12,051 bases of DNA from CAZHRJ01 sp964534765. GTDB lineage: Bacteria > Lindowbacteria > 2-12-FULL-62-27. Made by a program: the position numbers and the translations under genes. The stretch is taken from NCBI GenBank assembly GCA_964534765.1, contig CAZHRJ010000097.1, forward strand, positions 1 to 12,051, written 5' to 3'. Under the pieces are notes generated by a model that worked only from the letters and a program-made list of their open reading frames with translations, was not told where the DNA came from and ran no database searches. Below, in pieces: positions 1 to 6,428 of the stretch; positions within the stretch are counted from its first letter, which is position 1, and the number at the start of each line of letters is the position of its first letter.

Positions 1-1
1 C

Positions 2-514
2 AATATGGCCGGCTTTGCTCTTGACGAGCGATTCGCACTCGTGACAATCCCCTTCCGGCCGTTCCAGCATATTGCGTCGGCGGAAGGGCAGATTTCGTGT
101 CTCTCCGCAATCCATCGACACCTGCGTCCGGGCGGGCACCTGGTTTTCGACATTTTTAATCCAGACCTCGATCATCTCATGGATGATTCCAAGCTGAAGG
201 AATATGGAGAGCCGATCGAGTTTGCTCTGCCTGATGGCAGAAAGGCGTACCGACTGCGTCGCACGGCTGCTCGTGACCGGCAGAATCAGGTCAATGATGA
301 GGAGGCCATCTTTTATATCACCCATCCGGATGGGCGCAAAGAACGCCGAGTGCATCGGTTCAAGATGAGGTACTTGTTCCGGTATGAGGTGGAGCATTTG
401 TTGCACAGGTGCGGATTTGACATCGTGGCCCTGTATGCGGACTTTAAAAAGAATCCTTATGGTTCAAAGTACCCGGGCGAGCTGGTCATCGGCGCTCAGA
501 AAAGGCAATCCTAA
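2..514 (+). CDS. Class I SAM-dependent methyltransferase, 5'-partial
   Basis: This is the C-terminal part of a class I SAM-dependent methyltransferase. The frame is open to the left window edge, so the first ATG (position 5) is internal and the N-terminal half with the glycine-rich SAM-binding loop lies outside. Visible landmarks are the post-core segment RFALVTIPFRPFQHI, followed by HLRPGGHLVFDIFNPDL. The latter is the strand 4/5 region (LRPGG) typical of Methyltransf_11/25-type enzymes. The C-terminal part has charged antiparallel strands (around DGRKERRVHRFKMRY) and ends in a family-like strand, GELVIGAQK. The substrate cannot be told from the sequence. The gene is followed after one base by the peptidase gene at 516, which suggests co-transcription. 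Family assignment is confident; function is open. Confidence 0.85.
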   Translation, partial: NMAGFALDERFALVTIPFRPFQHIASAEGQISCLSAIHRHLRPGGHLVFDIFNPDLDHLMDDSKLKEYGEPIEFALPDGRKAYRLRRTAARDRQNQVNDEEAIFYITHPDGRKERRVHRFKMRYLFRYEVEHLLHRCGFDIVALYADFKKNPYGSKYPGELVIGAQKRQS

Positions 515-515
515 T

Positions 516-1787
516 ATGTTGGTGCGAAATTGCCGGCTGGGCATGTCCCTTGCGTTGTGCGTGGTAGCGGCCACCATCGCGGAACCGGCCGAACATCTTC
601 CTGGAGACGGGGATCCGGATGCGCTGACGGTTACGCTCGAGGTTGTGTGCGCATTCGATCCACGTCTGCCGGTCTTGAGTAATAGCGATTTGAAAGAGGT
701 TTTGGATGAGACGCGGCGCGTTCTTTCATCAAAACTCGGAACGGGATTGAAACTGGCATTTCACGACAACGGGACTATCCCGTTGGATGCGCTTTTTAAG
801 GATCGGGGATACCGCAAGACGCGTCTTTATCGCTCCTATGCTCCATGGAAATACGACATGGATCAGGGCGATCAAATGGACATTTTCAGTGACTCCGACG
901 CCAAAGGTTGGATGATCGAGTTTCTCAAACAGTGGGACATCGACGCGTTAAAGGGCTTCTTCCCAAGGCAGGACATCAAGACTTATGACGACGCGCATTT
1001 TCATTTGATGAAAACGTATCACGGCAAGATCAAATGGCTAAAGACGCTTCGGGATAAAAACGGGGCGCCTCTCATTTTAGAGCCGCCCGCGCCGTTTCAG
1101 TCCTATGTTGAATGGATGTGTATGATGAGGGAACAGGACCGATACGATATGGTGATCACCAACCAGCTCATCATCTTTGACGACCTCGGCCGGCCCTATC
1201 CCCATGCTGTGACCAAGCACGCCAAAGTTGGCGGGTCATCGTTCATCAGTCCCAAACGGAAAGCGCTTGACGGCACCAGCGTGATGATCAGTATTCTCGA
1301 AACATACGGCGAGGTGGATGGCCTGAGCATGATTGGGTCGTCCGTCCCCCGAGAGGGCAAGAATAAAATTCTCGGCGGATTTCTCATGGCCCATGAATTG
1401 GGTCATGCCTTTTACTTGTTGTTTGAAGCCTACGACCACGGCGAAGCGTGTCTCATGAATTCGGCTTTCGAGGAGATGCAGGATTATTATCAAGGCTATA
1501 GAATTCTGACCAGGGACATGTCGGCCTGTCCCAAATGCCGGCCATGGGTGGCGGCCAAAGGATGGGTTGTCCGCGCGCACAGGGCATTCGAAATGAAGGA
1601 TTACTTGTCTGCCGGCCAATTGTATTTAAAGGGCGCCGCGGCCACGCCTGAGCATGTTGATGGAGACTACAATGCTTACATGAAAAGGCTATATCGCCGG
1701 GCATTGGACGCTTTCAAAGGGGCGGGGGATTCTGAGGGCATGGCAAGGGCGAAAAAGTTGCTCTCCAACATGAAACGTACCGAGTAG
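516..1787 (+). CDS. Exported zinc metallopeptidase, archaemetzincin-like (divergent)
   Basis: This is a 423-residue protein with a hydrophobic N-terminus (LGMSLALCVVAATIA, residues about 8-22) that looks like a signal peptide, so it probably acts outside the cytoplasm. The zinc site is HELGH at residues 293-297, with E294 as the expected general base. It is followed by H308, a C-L-M at 312-314 and a CPKC knuckle at 338-341. Archaemetzincins (M54) show HExxHxxGxxHC, then CxM, then CxxC. Here the CxM and CxxC are kept, but F303 sits where the third histidine is expected and the loop is longer, so H308 may be the third ligand. The C-terminus (about 345-423) is helical and TPR-like. I chose the ATG at 516 because it lies one base after the upstream stop and begins a signal peptide; a longer reading from 384 would only overlap the methyltransferase. 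The substrate is unknown. Confidence 0.75.
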   Translation: MLVRNCRLGMSLALCVVAATIAEPAEHLPGDGDPDALTVTLEVVCAFDPRLPVLSNSDLKEVLDETRRVLSSKLGTGLKLAFHDNGTIPLDALFKDRGYRKTRLYRSYAPWKYDMDQGDQMDIFSDSDAKGWMIEFLKQWDIDALKGFFPRQDIKTYDDAHFHLMKTYHGKIKWLKTLRDKNGAPLILEPPAPFQSYVEWMCMMREQDRYDMVITNQLIIFDDLGRPYPHAVTKHAKVGGSSFISPKRKALDGTSVMISILETYGEVDGLSMIGSSVPREGKNKILGGFLMAHELGHAFYLLFEAYDHGEACLMNSAFEEMQDYYQGYRILTRDMSACPKCRPWVAAKGWVVRAHRAFEMKDYLSAGQLYLKGAAATPEHVDGDYNAYMKRLYRRALDAFKGAGDSEGMARAKKLLSNMKRTE

Positions 1788-1803
1788 CGGAGACCGATTT
1801 GAT

Positions 1804-2613
1804 ATGACCAAGTGGGCCGACGCGAAGTATCTCTTGACGGAACAGTACAAGGACGCGAGTAATCTGAAAGCGCGAATGGACATCCATGGGCGATTCAGCA
1901 CGAACAAGCTCAATTTGTTCATGTGGATTTTTGATCAGTTCAAAATGGCTTCCGACAGCCGCATCCTCGAACTCGGATCCGGAACCGGCCAGTTGTGGAA
2001 GACGAATATTCAGCGGGTGCCGGCCGGATGGAGGGTTACGCTGACGGATTTGTCGCCTGGGATGCTGGAGGAGGCGCGTAAAAATATGGAAAGGGCGGAC
2101 GGGAAGTTTACGTTTCAGACGGTCGATGCGGCGTCCATTCCCTTCGAGGGCGGGTTTTTCGATGCCGTGATCGCGAACCATATGCTCTATCATGTTGCCG
2201 ACCTGGATAAGGCCTTGTCGGAGATCAGCCGGATTCTGAAGCCGGGAGGGCTTTTTTACGCTTCAACCGTCGGCCAAGGGCATATGAGAGAACTCAAGGA
2301 CTTTGTCCGAAGGTTTGTGCCGGAGTATCAAGGCGCGTATTACACGGACCGGTTCGACCTCGAAAACGGCGCGGCTCAACTGTCAAAATGGTTTCAGAAT
2401 GTTCATCGGCACCTGCATGACGATTCTCTGGTCATCACTGAGACAGAACCGCTGGTTGCGTACGTTCTATCGGATGGCGATGTCAAAAATGCGATGACGG
2501 GCGGAAAGCTGGACGAATTTGTGCGGGACGTGGAGAGCGAGATCCGATTGGAGGGCGCATTGCGTGTGACGAAGATCGCGGGGATGTTTGAGTCGCGAAA
2601 GAGGACAGGATGA
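1804..2613 (+). CDS. Class I SAM-dependent methyltransferase (Methyltransf_11/25 type)
   Basis: This is a complete 269-residue class I methyltransferase. Motif I is ILELGSGTG (residues 54-62), the SAM-binding loop. The acidic residue at the end of strand 2 is D82 in TLTDLSP, expected to hold the ribose hydroxyls. Next come a VDAASIPF segment (motif II region, polar/acidic) and a strand 4 with DAVIANHMLYHV. The ILKPGGLFYAST stretch is the post-motif typical of UbiE/MenG-like small-molecule methyltransferases. The start at 1804 is preceded by CGGAGA (1788-1793, 10-nt spacing). The gene lies 16 nt after the peptidase gene, and its stop overlaps the next start in ATGA. It is a different subfamily from the partial methyltransferase at the window start, so the operon carries two methyltransferases. 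The acceptor substrate cannot be inferred. Confidence 0.88.
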   Translation: MTKWADAKYLLTEQYKDASNLKARMDIHGRFSTNKLNLFMWIFDQFKMASDSRILELGSGTGQLWKTNIQRVPAGWRVTLTDLSPGMLEEARKNMERADGKFTFQTVDAASIPFEGGFFDAVIANHMLYHVADLDKALSEISRILKPGGLFYASTVGQGHMRELKDFVRRFVPEYQGAYYTDRFDLENGAAQLSKWFQNVHRHLHDDSLVITETEPLVAYVLSDGDVKNAMTGGKLDEFVRDVESEIRLEGALRVTKIAGMFESRKRTG

Positions 2614-3158
2614 AATACATCGTCTATTGCGTATTGGGAGGAGAGATTGCCGATTATCATCTTCGGCTGGTCAACGAAATCGCGGACAAATTCGGAAAGA
2701 CGTTGACGAAGGAGCAAGGAGTGCCGCCACATTTCACGCTGAAGTACTGGTTCGACACCGAAACAATCGAGCATGTTGAAAAACGGTTGAAGCAATTTGC
2801 TGATACACATATTCGAACGCCGATAAGAGTCGGGGGGTTCGGCGGGTTTCATCCGAAAGTCGTGTTTATGAGTATTCAACTATCTGACCAGGCGAGGGCG
2901 ACGTTTTTCGAATTGATTTCAGAGTTTAAGTCCATGGACTGGATGCAATGGGATAAATTTGACGCGGAAAACCTGCATTTTCATGCCACGATCGTGGAAG
3001 AGTGCGACGAAAAATATTTGGACATTTGGAATTTTGTTCAAGGGCAAGAAAAATATTTTGATGCCTATTTTGACAACATTACAGTTTTGAGGACAGTCGG
3101 AAAAATAAAAGATTTCGACAAATACGAAATATATAAAACTTTTATTTTAGGGAGGTAA
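2610..3158 (+). CDS. 2H phosphoesterase superfamily protein (2'-5' RNA ligase-like)
   Basis: This is a 182-residue protein with the two HxTx motifs that define the 2H phosphoesterase fold: HFTL at residues 41-44 and HATI at 125-128. The spacing and length fit the 2'-5' RNA ligase / cyclic phosphodiesterase group (LigT, ThpR), which acts on 2',3'-cyclic phosphates or 2'-5' linkages in RNA or nucleotides. The exact substrate is unknown. The N-terminus (KYIVYCVLGGEIADYH) matches the first strand of the fold. The start overlaps the upstream stop as ATGA, with GAGG at 2601-2604, which indicates translational coupling. The last third is strikingly AT-rich: by count about 37 G/C in the 140 bases 3011-3150, near 26%. 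The first part and the next gene are near the window average. This could reflect transfer or a local mosaic. The protein is cytoplasmic, with no signal or membrane segment. Confidence 0.8.
   Translation: MKYIVYCVLGGEIADYHLRLVNEIADKFGKTLTKEQGVPPHFTLKYWFDTETIEHVEKRLKQFADTHIRTPIRVGGFGGFHPKVVFMSIQLSDQARATFFELISEFKSMDWMQWDKFDAENLHFHATIVEECDEKYLDIWNFVQGQEKYFDAYFDNITVLRTVGKIKDFDKYEIYKTFILGR
3151..3155 (+). promoter_or_regulatory. Ribosome binding site of the ABC exporter gene
   Basis: A strong GGAGG sits on the last codons and stop of the 2H gene. It is 7 nt before the TTG at 3163 and 13 nt before the ATG at 3169. The spacing favours TTG as the start, but the ATG two codons later cannot be excluded. 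Confidence 0.65.
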
Positions 3159-3162
3159 TCGA

Positions 3163-4965
3163 TTGTTGATGAAGGACATCGCGGCAACAACTCGCCGTCT
3201 CAAGAAACTTCTGACGTTCTCGCTCGAAGCTGACCGGCGCCTAACGCTTGAGTATTACGCGACCGCCGCGCTGGGAGCTCTCGCTCCGGTCGGCGCCGGC
3301 GTCGCCATCATGTATTTGATTGACGCCTTCCTTGTGCCTGCCGCCGGTGGAACACCGTCACTGCCCTGGATTGTTGTCGTGGTCCTGGCGGCGCGATCAC
3401 TCCTCATAGGCGTCGAGTCGTTTGTCACCTGGCACTGGAATCGACTTTACGTCGATTTCCTCCTCCGCTGGCGGTTGCAAAATGCGCTGAACCTTCAATA
3501 CTTTTCCAAGCTGGCCAATCTCGACCTCGCGCATCTGGAGGATCCGGAGGTCCAAAACCTCCTGACGAAAGCCCGTGACACATTTCCATGGCGAGTGCCC
3601 GATTTTGTTCGACTCTCGTCATACTTTTTTTCGGCGCTGGTGACCTGGGGTTCGATCTTCGCGATCCTCTCCCCCTTTGGCTGGTGGATCCCCGTTGCCA
3701 TCACGCTCGCCTCCGTGCCGCGCCTTTGGGTCCGGACGCGCTGGGGAAATTTCCAGTGGTCAATCTATGGATCGGGCGCGCCGAACGTTAAACGCCTCTG
3801 GTACTTCATGTGGATACTGTCCTGGCCGCCGGCGATTCGCGAAGCCAGAATCCACGGGGCCAGTTGGCCGCTTCTCGAGAAGTTCAAGGAGACGCAGAAA
3901 AGTCTCTTTGATCTGAATCGCGTACCTCTCGACCGATTCATGCGGCTGATTGTCTTTCCCATCCTGTTCGAAACCGGCGTCCTCTTCGCCATCGCAGTCT
4001 GGAAGGCCCCGGATGTGCTTGTAGCCGCGATGACGCTCGGGGCGTTTACGCTTCTGGTCAATCTGCTGGATCGCATGGGCATCGCGATGGTTCAGATCGT
4101 TACAAATCTAGGCCAGCTCCATGAGAACGGCCTCTATGTCGATCATTTCTTTGAAGTCTTGGCCTTGCCGAAGATCGTCACCGAGGCGCCGGACGCGGTT
4201 GAACTCTCCAATACTGTGCCGCCTCGCATTGTTTTTCAGAACGTCCATTTTGCTTATCCAAACGGCCGGGAGGTCCTCCACGATGTCTCATTCACGATCG
4301 AGCCGGGAGAGAAATTCGCCCTCGTCGGCCCAAACGGCGCTGGGAAGACCACGATCGTGAAGCTTCTCTGCCGATTTTACGATCCGACAGGCGGTCGGAT
4401 CCTCGTGAACGGAATTGATCTGCGGAACTTGCGTCTGGAAAACTGGTATCGGCATCTCGGAACGCTCTTCCAGGACATCGTCCAGTTTCACTTCTCCGTC
4501 CGCGAGAACATCTTCCTCGGCGATCCGACGCGCACGGACGAAACCCGCATGCGCCTGGCGGCCGAACGGTCCGGCGCGGCGGCCTTCATTGAGGGCCTGC
4601 CGAAGAAGTACGACCAGGCGCTGGGCCGGCAATTCGAAGAGGGCGAGGAGCTCTCAACGGGTCAATGGCAGAAACTGTCCATCGCCCGGGCCTTCTACCG
4701 AGAAGCGCCGATCCTAATTCTCGATGAGCCGACCTCGGCGGTCGACGCGGAGGCCGAGTTCGAAATTTTCAATCACCTGGAAAAGGCGTACGAGGACAAG
4801 ACGGTGGTCCTCATCTCGCACCGGTTCTCGACTGTTCGGAACGCTGATCGGATCGTCGTCCTCGACGAGGGCCGGATCATCGAGCGCGGCTCGCACGAGG
4901 ATCTCCTCGCCCTCGACGGCCGATATGCCGGCATGTTCAAAACCCAGGCCCGGGGGTATACATGA
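3163..4965 (+). CDS. ABC exporter, fused permease and ATPase (type IV / MsbA-like fold)
   Basis: This is a 600-residue half-transporter that should work as a homodimer in the inner membrane. The N-terminal half has hydrophobic segments at about residues 25-50, 60-85, 145-185 and 255-300, rich in tryptophan and proline. The ATPase half has Walker A GPNGAGKTT (389-397), Q-loop Q437, an LSTGQ signature (497-501, the T variant of LSGGQ), Walker B ILILDE (517-522) and H-loop H553. All catalytic residues are present, so it should be active. The substrate is not readable; lipids, peptides or a modified small molecule are all possible. It is the last gene of the run, 4 nt after the 2H gene. Its GC is clearly higher and its codons more C-ending than in the gene before it. 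No accessory MFP or TolC gene is visible here. Confidence 0.92.
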   Translation: MLMKDIAATTRRLKKLLTFSLEADRRLTLEYYATAALGALAPVGAGVAIMYLIDAFLVPAAGGTPSLPWIVVVVLAARSLLIGVESFVTWHWNRLYVDFLLRWRLQNALNLQYFSKLANLDLAHLEDPEVQNLLTKARDTFPWRVPDFVRLSSYFFSALVTWGSIFAILSPFGWWIPVAITLASVPRLWVRTRWGNFQWSIYGSGAPNVKRLWYFMWILSWPPAIREARIHGASWPLLEKFKETQKSLFDLNRVPLDRFMRLIVFPILFETGVLFAIAVWKAPDVLVAAMTLGAFTLLVNLLDRMGIAMVQIVTNLGQLHENGLYVDHFFEVLALPKIVTEAPDAVELSNTVPPRIVFQNVHFAYPNGREVLHDVSFTIEPGEKFALVGPNGAGKTTIVKLLCRFYDPTGGRILVNGIDLRNLRLENWYRHLGTLFQDIVQFHFSVRENIFLGDPTRTDETRMRLAAERSGAAAFIEGLPKKYDQALGRQFEEGEELSTGQWQKLSIARAFYREAPILILDEPTSAVDAEAEFEIFNHLEKAYEDKTVVLISHRFSTVRNADRIVVLDEGRIIERGSHEDLLALDGRYAGMFKTQARGYT

Positions 4966-5002
4966 CCAACGGGGTTGATCAGAATAGAATCAAGAGATTC
5001 GT

Positions 5003-5126
5003 CACAGAGTTCACGGAGACCGAGACACACGGAGAGCCATGAGAAAATTTCCAAGGTTCGTTCATCCAAAGAAAGACTGGATTTTCTCCTCTGTGCCCTC
5101 CGTGCTCAGTCTCCGCAGTCTCTGTG
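5003..5126. repeat. 124-bp imperfect palindromic intergenic repeat
   Basis: Two 46-bp arms (5003-5048 and 5081-5126) flank a 32-bp centre. Pairing is imperfect but contains four exact blocks: GAGAAAAT/ATTTTCTC at the inner ends, then CACGGAG/CTCCGTG, CGGAGAC/GTCTCCG and CACAGAG/CTCTGTG outwards. The CTCTGTG/CTCCGTG wording resembles a palindromic repeat type I recall in many environmental genomes; this is recollection, not a search. It lies between convergent genes (ABC exporter on +, ssb on -), so its transcript would fold in both directions and it could act as a bidirectional terminator. There is no long U-tract. Nothing else is supported between 4966 and 5191. Confidence 0.7.
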
Positions 5127-5191
5127 TTAAAAATCAACTTTTTTACAGGCTCCAGCCCCTCGAATCCTCTGACCCTTTCACCAGAAACTGC

Positions 5192-5617
5192 TCAGAACGG
5201 CACGCCGTCGTCACCCGGACAGTCGGCGCCGGCCGGGGATCCGACAGGGATGGCGATCCTGTCGTCGGCGGCGGAGGTCGCTTTCCGGGGAGACAAAAAC
5301 TGGACGCGGTCGGCGATCACGACGATTTTTGACCTTTTCTGTCCGGTGTTTTTGTCGTCCCACTGGTCGAGCCGTAGACGGCCTTCGACGAAGACGGCGG
5401 CGCCTTTCTTGAGAAATTTTGAAACGGTTTCCGCCTGGTGGCCAAATGCTGAAACGTCGAGAAATGTCGTCTCCTCCTCAATCGTGCCGGCGGCCGACTT
5501 GTACTTCCTGTTGACGGCCAGTCCGAATCCGGCGACGGCGGTTCCCTTCGACGAGTATCGCATCTCCGGGTCGCGCGTCAGGTTGCCGATCAAAAGCGTT
5601 TTGTTTAGATTTGGCAT
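5192..5617 (-). CDS. ssb: Single-stranded DNA-binding protein
   Basis: This is a 141-residue SSB. The OB fold fills residues 1 to about 110, starting MPNLNKTLLIGNLTRDPEMRY, followed by the conserved GFGLAVNRKY, the FLDVSAFGHQAE strand and FVEGRLRLDQW. A short linker leads to an acidic tail ending DDGVPF, the partner-docking tip of bacterial SSBs. The protein binds ssDNA as a tetramer and recruits replication and repair proteins. The start is supported by AAGGAG (plus-strand 5625-5630) at 7-nt spacing. It is shorter than E. coli SSB (178 residues) because of the linker. It follows a zinc-ribbon gene on the same strand with a 29-nt gap, an arrangement I associate with phage or integrative elements. 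It may therefore be an accessory rather than the housekeeping copy. Confidence 0.95.
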   Translation of the reverse strand: MPNLNKTLLIGNLTRDPEMRYSSKGTAVAGFGLAVNRKYKSAAGTIEEETTFLDVSAFGHQAETVSKFLKKGAAVFVEGRLRLDQWDDKNTGQKRSKIVVIADRVQFLSPRKATSAADDRIAIPVGSPAGADCPGDDGVPF

Positions 5618-5646
5618 GGCACTTCTCCTTTGTCCAATGGGTGGAC

Positions 5647-5982
5647 TTAATTTCTTCGTGGCCCAAGGCCACGGACAGACTCCTCGGTGTCCGCGTGATC
5701 AGCCGCGGGTTTTTCGACCCACGTCTTGGCGAACAGCTCGGCATTCTCCCTGTACTGACCGAACCTCAACGCATGGTTGCAGTCGCGGCACTTGATCTCG
5801 TAAAACTGAAATCCCTGCGCGATGCGGTGATCGAACCCAATGGCTGATCCTCCGCAGCGTCCACAGGTTTCGGGCAGGGAGTGGTAGAACGTGACCTTTT
5901 TGAAAAACTCTGTCGTGCTTTCCGCCTCGTCCTCCACCTCCAACCCGGCCCCGCCGACTCGGAACCGCATCCTGAACTTCAT
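5647..5982 (-). CDS. Small zinc-ribbon protein upstream of ssb
   Basis: This is a 111-residue soluble protein with a four-cysteine zinc ribbon: CGRC at residues 40-43 and CRDC at 65-68, with a 21-residue knuckle between. The segment before it (FFKKVTFYHSLPE) and the one after it (LRFGQYRENAELFAKTW) look like conserved flanks. I recall similar proteins near single-strand annealing and ssb genes in phages and mobile elements, but no function is established, so none is assigned. I prefer the start at 5982 over the ATG two codons upstream (5988). The strong AAGGAGG (plus-strand 5992-5998) is 9 nt from the former and only 3 nt from the latter. It is probably co-transcribed with ssb. The tail after residue 95 is polar and probably disordered. 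Confidence 0.7.
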   Translation of the reverse strand: MKFRMRFRVGGAGLEVEDEAESTTEFFKKVTFYHSLPETCGRCGGSAIGFDHRIAQGFQFYEIKCRDCNHALRFGQYRENAELFAKTWVEKPAADHADTEESVRGLGPRRN

Positions 5983-5991
5983 ATCCATCCG

Positions 5992-5998
5992 CCTCCTT
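5992..5998 (-). promoter_or_regulatory. Ribosome binding site of the zinc-ribbon gene
   Basis: AAGGAGG on the minus strand has a 9-nt spacing to the ATG at 5982 and 3 nt to the ATG at 5988. It therefore selects the shorter protein. Confidence 0.65.
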
Positions 5999-6052
5999 TC
6001 CTTTTTCGCTTACGCCCGCATTATCGCCCCGGCACACTGATTTGTCCAATTC

Positions 6053-6080
6053 ATTATGTTATATAATCAGATTACATGAA
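6053..6080 (-). promoter_or_regulatory. Possible promoter of the zinc-ribbon/ssb operon
   Basis: This is an abruptly AT-rich stretch in otherwise GC-rich DNA. Read on the minus strand it offers CATAAT (plus 6053-6058, five of six consensus bases) 16 nt after TTCATG (plus 6075-6080, a poor -35). An alternative -10, TATAAC, overlaps. An imperfect dyad, ATGT...ACAT at 6056-6077, could be an operator. The placement upstream of a divergent gene fits, but the -35 match is weak. Confidence 0.3.
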
Positions 6081-6282
6081 CGAATCAGCGGGCCGACTCC
6101 GGCTTTTCAAGGATTAGGGCATCTGGGCCCTGTCTATGAATGATGAAATGAAGACGAGTCCGCGCACGGTGAAATGTCGACCCCGGATATCCGCCGATCT
6201 GGGCAAAGAGTGGTCGGTGAATGCCCTCAAGGCCTCGGTCTTCTGCTTTCAAACAGCGGTCATCCAAAACTTCAATAACTTA
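6081..6282. other. Non-coding spacer, no feature recognised
   Basis: This is part of a stretch of about 440 bases without a convincing gene, between the zinc-ribbon gene and vapB. Short open frames exist on both strands (for example minus 6085-6267), but they have no ribosome binding site, no recognisable domain and no conserved wording. I see no tRNA, no array and no clear terminator. It could be a decayed gene. Confidence 0.4.
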
Positions 6283-6386
6283 GGGGCTGGCACCGTTCTT
6301 GGGGCTGGCACCGTTCTTGCCTGGCCCCGTTCTTCCGCCGTTCTTCCCGTTCTTCCCGGTACCGCTCTTCCGTTCTTCCCGTTCTT
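6283..6386. repeat. CCGTTCTT-type irregular tandem repeat cluster
   Basis: The cluster begins with two perfect 18-bp units, GGGGCTGGCACCGTTCTT, at 6283-6300 and 6301-6318. It then decays into shorter periods. CCGTTCTT recurs ending at 6300, 6318, 6334, 6345, 6354, 6369 (as CCGCTCTT), 6377 and 6386. Start-to-start spacings are 18, 16, 11, 9, 15, 8 and 9. On the minus strand the word is AAGAACGG, alternating with GGTGCCAGCCCC or GGGGCCAGG. It abuts the vapB promoter. It resembles slippage products or a REP-like remnant; no transposase is present here. Confidence 0.75.
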
Positions 6387-6393
6387 CCAAAAT

Positions 6394-6422
6394 TTGACAT
6401 CGAAACATCGCGATGATAAAAC
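6394..6422 (+). promoter_or_regulatory. Promoter of vapBC, probably leaderless, with operator
   Basis: A perfect TTGACA (6394-6399) is followed after exactly 17 nt by TAAAAC (6417-6422, four of six -10 bases). Transcription would start at about 6428-6429, that is, on the A of the vapB ATG, and there is no Shine-Dalgarno sequence. Both facts fit a leaderless message. Between the boxes lies a perfect 10-bp palindrome, CATCGCGATG (6406-6415). ACATC recurs at 6397, 6405 and 6421. This is the position where VapB-type antitoxins usually bind to repress their own operon. Confidence 0.5.
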
Positions 6423-6428
6423 ATCAGT

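Noticed and set aside
384..515. An N-terminal extension of the peptidase gene to the ATG at 384
   Set aside because: It overlaps the methyltransferase out of frame and would bury the signal peptide. The ATG at 516 fits better.
4986..5000. GAATC-AAGA-GATTC mini-hairpin after the ABC gene as a terminator
   Set aside because: The stem has only 5 bp, with no U-tract. The larger palindrome just downstream is a better candidate.
5124..5795. A 223-codon plus-strand frame across ssb
   Set aside because: It covers ssb in antisense, begins inside the palindromic repeat, and has no recognisable domain.
6085..6267. A 60-codon minus-strand frame in the spacer before vapB
   Set aside because: It has a TTG start, no ribosome binding site and no recognisable motif. 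It could be a gene remnant, but that cannot be supported.
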